From Methylobacterium brachythecii (GTDB lineage: Bacteria; Pseudomonadota; Alphaproteobacteria; Rhizobiales; Beijerinckiaceae): a stretch of DNA of 32,896 nucleotides. The notes below the pieces were generated by a model. The model was not told the origin of the DNA. It ran no database searches and was given only the letters and a program-made list of their open reading frames with translations. Positions 30,255 to 32,896 of this stretch are shown here, one piece after another (the first letter of the stretch is position 1; the number at the start of each line of letters is the position of its first letter). Location: positions 1 to 32,896 of the forward strand of contig NZ_JACIDN010000014.1 in NCBI RefSeq assembly GCF_014196345.1, given 5' to 3'. The position numbers and the translations under genes were made by a program.

Positions 30255-31526
30255 ATGGCCCGCAGAGCCAGTGCGTTCAAAAGCCGGGCAAGCCGGGCCG
30301 AGCTGCCGTCATCCGACGCGCCCGAGTGGGAGCTGATCGGTCCAGGTGTGCGGCTGGGGTATCGCAGCGGGCGCGGCACGAGAGGACAGGGCGGTTCATG
30401 GCTTGCCGCGTCGCGGACGCCGGAGGGCAAACGCGTCCAGTTGATGCTGGGGAGGGCCGATGACGTTGCTACGGCCGACGGCTCGAAGATCCTGACGCAC
30501 GAGCAGGCCAAGGATGCGGCTCGAGCTTGGGTTAAATCGCTGCGGTCGGCGCCGGACGCGCAGCCAGCACTGACGGTCAACGATGCACTCGACCGGTACC
30601 TTGAAGCGCGCGAAGCCGAAGGCATGAAAGCGATCTATGACGCCAAATCGCGAGCCCGGGTCCACGTCCGGCCCAAGCTCGGCAATCTGCGCGTGGCCGA
30701 CCTCACGCTCGACAAACTGCGGCGCTGGCGCGACGCCATGGTGCACGCGCCAAAGCTGCTGCGGACGGGAAAGCTCGCAACCAAGCGCAACACGCGCGCG
30801 GTCGATGTCACGGATCCCGAAGCGCTGAGACGGCGGCGAGACACGGCAAACCGCACGCTGACGCTGCTGAAGGCCGCCCTCAATTGGGCCTACCAGCATC
30901 AGCTCGTTGAGAACGATCGCGCCTGGCGTTTGCTCAAGCCGTTCCGAGATACCGGCTCGGTCCGGGTCCGCTTCCTCGACGCCGCCGAGCAGCAGCGGCT
31001 GCTCAATACGTCCGAAGGGCCGCTCCGGGATCTCGTCGCCGCCGCCCTGATGACAGGAGCCCGCTTCGGCGAGCTCTCGAAGCTGACGGTTCGTGACTTC
31101 GACCGCACCAACGGGACTGTGTTCGTCGAGCGCAGCAAGAATGGCCGAGCCCGGCATATCCCGCTGACTGCCGGTGGCGTCGGCCTATTCGAGCGCCTTG
31201 GAACGGGGAGGGGGCCTAAATCGCCATTGCTGGTTCGAGAGGACGGTGAGGCCTGGAAGCCCGCGCAGTACCAGCGTGGCTTCAAGGAGGCGCTCGGACG
31301 AGCAAAACTGGAGAGCATCACCCTGCACGAACTGCGGCACTCCTACGCTAGCGCAATGGTCCGCAATGGCGCGCCCCTGATGGTCGTCGCCGAAGCGCTC
31401 GGTCACTCGGGCACGCGAATGGCCGAGAAGCACTACGCTCACCTCGCACCCAGCTACGTGGCAGATACGATCCGGCGGACAGCGCCGAGTTTGACGTTGC
31501 CTCCTTCGACGGTGGCAACGCTGTAG
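30255..31526 (+). CDS. tyrosine-type site-specific integrase
   Basis: 423 aa. An arm-binding N-terminal domain (G-G-S-W-L-A-A-S-R-T), a core-binding domain at about 105-220 and the catalytic domain from about 240. Catalytic residues: Arg270 (G-A-R-F-G-E-L), Lys295 (R-S-K-N-G-R), His358 and Arg361 (L-H-E-L-R-H-S-Y), His384 (A-L-G-H-S) and the nucleophile Tyr394 (K-H-Y-A-H-L). AAAAGG lies 7 bases before ATG. It should insert its island into the 3' end of tRNA-Glu, whose half lies 140 bases upstream. All key residues are present. Confidence 0.93.
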   Translation: MARRASAFKSRASRAELPSSDAPEWELIGPGVRLGYRSGRGTRGQGGSWLAASRTPEGKRVQLMLGRADDVATADGSKILTHEQAKDAARAWVKSLRSAPDAQPALTVNDALDRYLEAREAEGMKAIYDAKSRARVHVRPKLGNLRVADLTLDKLRRWRDAMVHAPKLLRTGKLATKRNTRAVDVTDPEALRRRRDTANRTLTLLKAALNWAYQHQLVENDRAWRLLKPFRDTGSVRVRFLDAAEQQRLLNTSEGPLRDLVAAALMTGARFGELSKLTVRDFDRTNGTVFVERSKNGRARHIPLTAGGVGLFERLGTGRGPKSPLLVREDGEAWKPAQYQRGFKEALGRAKLESITLHELRHSYASAMVRNGAPLMVVAEALGHSGTRMAEKHYAHLAPSYVADTIRRTAPSLTLPPSTVATL

Positions 31527-31565
31527 GCTCGAACTTTCAGCGCATTTGTGTCCAACCGTACCGCC

Positions 31566-31922
31566 ATGACCCCGAAGCTTTATCTTCTCGCCTGCTCGGT
31601 TGCCGTGCTTACCGCGGTGCCGGCGCATGGCCAGAGCGGCAACGTCGGTGGTTTCGGCTGGACGAAGTGCACCGAGTTCGACGCTTTCGTCGGAGTGCCG
31701 CAAGGCAGAACCGCAATCCTCGGCTGGGCCATGGGCTTCATGTCCGGCGTCAACGTCGTCACCACGGCGCGTGATCGATCCTTTCGCGATCTCTCCGGCC
31801 TCAACGCCGATCTCGTGATCGGATCGATTAGGGCTTTCTGCGACGCGCATCCCGACGCCTCAGTCGTGTCGGCGGTCGAAGCGCTTCAGATCACGCGGCC
31901 GGTTAGGCCTTTCATCCAGTAA
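31566..31922 (+). CDS. secreted small protein, Rap1a/Tai-like
   Basis: 118 aa from ATG 31566 (GTG 31548 possible). Signal peptide: T-P-K-L-Y-L-L-A-C-S-V-A-V-L-T, with a site after A-H-G. The mature part has two cysteines that may form a bond (T-K-C-T and A-F-C-D), L-G-W-A-M-G-F-M-S-G-V-N, and the ending F-C-D-A-H-P-D-A-S-V-V-S-A-V-E-A-L, as in Rap1a/Tai-type periplasmic proteins, some of which are type VI immunity proteins. No effector is nearby, so an immunity role is not supported by context. Confidence 0.55.
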   Translation: MTPKLYLLACSVAVLTAVPAHGQSGNVGGFGWTKCTEFDAFVGVPQGRTAILGWAMGFMSGVNVVTTARDRSFRDLSGLNADLVIGSIRAFCDAHPDASVVSAVEALQITRPVRPFIQ

Positions 31923-32005
31923 GCGGTCGAGGCTCAGCGCTTCGTCGCGATTCATTTCCTGGCCCGATACAACGAGCTAGTGTCGCGACATAGCCAAGGT
32001 TGTCG

Positions 32006-32806
32006 ATGTCGATTCTCCGAAAGCCACTCGAAGCCGTCACGGTTGCCGACCTGCAAGCCTTAATCGAGGCGGAAGCACGCGAAACCGGCGAACTGGAGTT
32101 TAAGGGCGCCCTCCCTTTCAAAGCGACTAAGGGACAGCCGGAGACCGCTGATCGCTGGATCGTGAAGGGCGATCGCGTCGGCGAACTGGCGCGGGACGAG
32201 ATCCTGGCTGAGATCGTCGCATTTGCGAACGCCGAGGGCGGTACGCTCGTGCTCGGATTGCATGAGACGAAGGCCGAGCCCAGACACGCTGAACGCCTCG
32301 AAGCACTCCCCAACTGCGAAGGCTTGGCGCGCAGGCTTCTAGATGCAACCGAGGACGTGATTGAGCCGCGCTTGCCTTCAGTGATCACCCAAGCGGTCCC
32401 AGCGGAAGATGGCGCAGGCTACGTGCTCATTCGGGTCGGCAAATCGCTATCTGGGCCCCACCGACTTCGAACAACGCGAGAGTTCTACGTTCGACGCGGC
32501 GAGAAGGCGGCGAAGATGGATGTGCGCGAAATCAAGGATCTCACCCTCGAACTTGCCAGGACGGGGGATAGGATCGAGGCCCTTTTCCAAGAGCGCCGCG
32601 CAGCCGCGCAACGCCTTTGGGACGAGACGTCAGCAAGCGCCGAAGGCAATTGCGGCCCAATTCTGTTTCGAGCCACAGCGACACCGCTGTTGCCTCTTAA
32701 CATACCGGACCTGACATCCCGCCGCGATCTGTGGTGGGGCGGCGCATCTATCGAGATCAGCGCTGACGGTCAGCGTTGGAGTGGCGGTTATCCGTCGCGA
32801 GAGTGA
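32006..32806 (+). CDS. AlbA_2 (Schlafen-like) domain protein, 3' end supplied by IS3
   Basis: 266 aa. E-T-G-E-L-E-F-K-G near 28-36, then I-L-A-E-I-V-A-F-A-N-A-E-G-G-T-L-V-L-G at about 68-86, and F-Y-V-R-R-G-E-K-A identify the AlbA_2 domain (putative nucleic-acid binding, found in regulators, Schlafen-like nucleases and defence islands). AAGG lies 6 bases before ATG 32006. Its TGA at 32804-32806 is at the same time the first bases of the IS3 terminal repeat TGATCGTCCCCC, so the original protein was probably longer and the last residues are those up to the insertion point. Confidence 0.75.
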   Translation: MSILRKPLEAVTVADLQALIEAEARETGELEFKGALPFKATKGQPETADRWIVKGDRVGELARDEILAEIVAFANAEGGTLVLGLHETKAEPRHAERLEALPNCEGLARRLLDATEDVIEPRLPSVITQAVPAEDGAGYVLIRVGKSLSGPHRLRTTREFYVRRGEKAAKMDVREIKDLTLELARTGDRIEALFQERRAAAQRLWDETSASAEGNCGPILFRATATPLLPLNIPDLTSRRDLWWGGASIEISADGQRWSGGYPSRE

Positions 32807-32896
32807 TCGTCCCCCACAGGAGTGGTCCGCCTTGAGGTATGGCTTTCGAGCCAGGACGAGGACGGACATATGGGAACGAAGCGGCACAAGCCTGAG
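32804..32896 (+). mobile_element. IS3-family element, left end, runs off the window
   Basis: TGATCGTCCCCC at 32804 resembles the terminal repeats of the IS3 at 16998-19659 (TGATCCTCCC and TGATCTTCCC). An orfA start follows 66 bases later. The right end is outside the window. Confidence 0.7.
32870..32896 (+). CDS. IS3-family transposase OrfA, first 9 codons
   Basis: ATG 32870 with GAGGACGG before it encodes M-G-T-K-R-H-K-P-E, the usual opening of one IS3 OrfA type. The gene is cut by the window end. Confidence 0.7.

Noticed and set aside
29903..30625. 240-codon minus-strand ORF across the tRNA-Glu half and integrase start
   Set aside because: It runs through the tRNA remnant and the integrase N-terminus and its composition is Ser/Arg-rich; no coding signal.
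30396..31157. 253-codon ORF antisense to the integrase
   Set aside because: The integrase on the plus strand carries all catalytic residues; the antisense frame has no motif.
31566..31922. Type VI immunity gene of an effector pair
   Set aside because: Only a weak Rap1a/Tai-like resemblance exists, and no effector or secretion gene lies nearby.

Overview
The window looks like accessory DNA of a GC-rich alphaproteobacterium, most likely a Methylobacterium/Methylorubrum relative. This rests on codon and base usage, the IS430/IS630/IS5/IS3/IS110/IS66 mixture and the small membrane ORFs; no housekeeping gene is present to prove it. Two AT-richer islands of sugar and glycan genes sit in a sea of insertion sequences, prophage debris and an integrase-marked island.

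Layout. 1-3.8 kb is an IS graveyard: an old IS5-type element is interrupted by an IS630 element, which is interrupted by a near-intact IS5 element, followed by a second IS630 copy with one nonsense codon. 4.1-11.3 kb is the first glycan island: a cupin dTDP-hexose 3,4-ketoisomerase, a DegT-type sugar aminotransferase, a GT61-type glycosyltransferase, a GT2 glycosyltransferase, a CgeB-like glycosyltransferase, and a convergent SAM methyltransferase. 11.5-19.75 kb is a second IS pile-up: an intact IS3; a broken IS3 with an IS110 inside; an alpha/beta hydrolase cargo between inverted IS3 copies; and another IS3 with an IS110 inside. 19.76-23.28 kb is prophage debris (tail protein, two small structural-region genes, an array of hairpins, an endolysin). 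23.28-24.72 kb is a truncated IS66. 24.99-27.48 kb is the second glycan island on the minus strand: an ankyrin-tailed sugar N-formyltransferase translationally coupled to a second CgeB-like glycosyltransferase. 27.5-30.0 kb holds micro-ORFs and a compact minus-strand operon (39-aa ORF, nuclease-like protein, ASCH, DUF1643). 30.07 kb is a 3'-half tRNA-Glu attachment-site remnant, followed by a tyrosine integrase, a secreted Rap1a-like protein and an AlbA_2 protein whose 3' end is cut by another IS3 running off the window.

How the genes fit together. Ketoisomerase + aminotransferase + ankyrin formyltransferase are the three specific steps that turn dTDP-4-keto-6-deoxyglucose into a dTDP-3-formamido-3,6-dideoxyhexose (Qui3NFo or Fuc3NFo). 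Enzymes one and two lie in the left island and enzyme three 19 kb away in the right island; both islands also carry members of the same CgeB-like glycosyltransferase family. The simplest reading is one surface-glycan modification locus that was split by IS and phage insertions. The glycosyltransferases of the left island carry repeats built on W-Y-L-x-x-N-P-D-V, fused to two unrelated catalytic domains.

All functions are read from sequence motifs by eye; no database search or alignment program was run.
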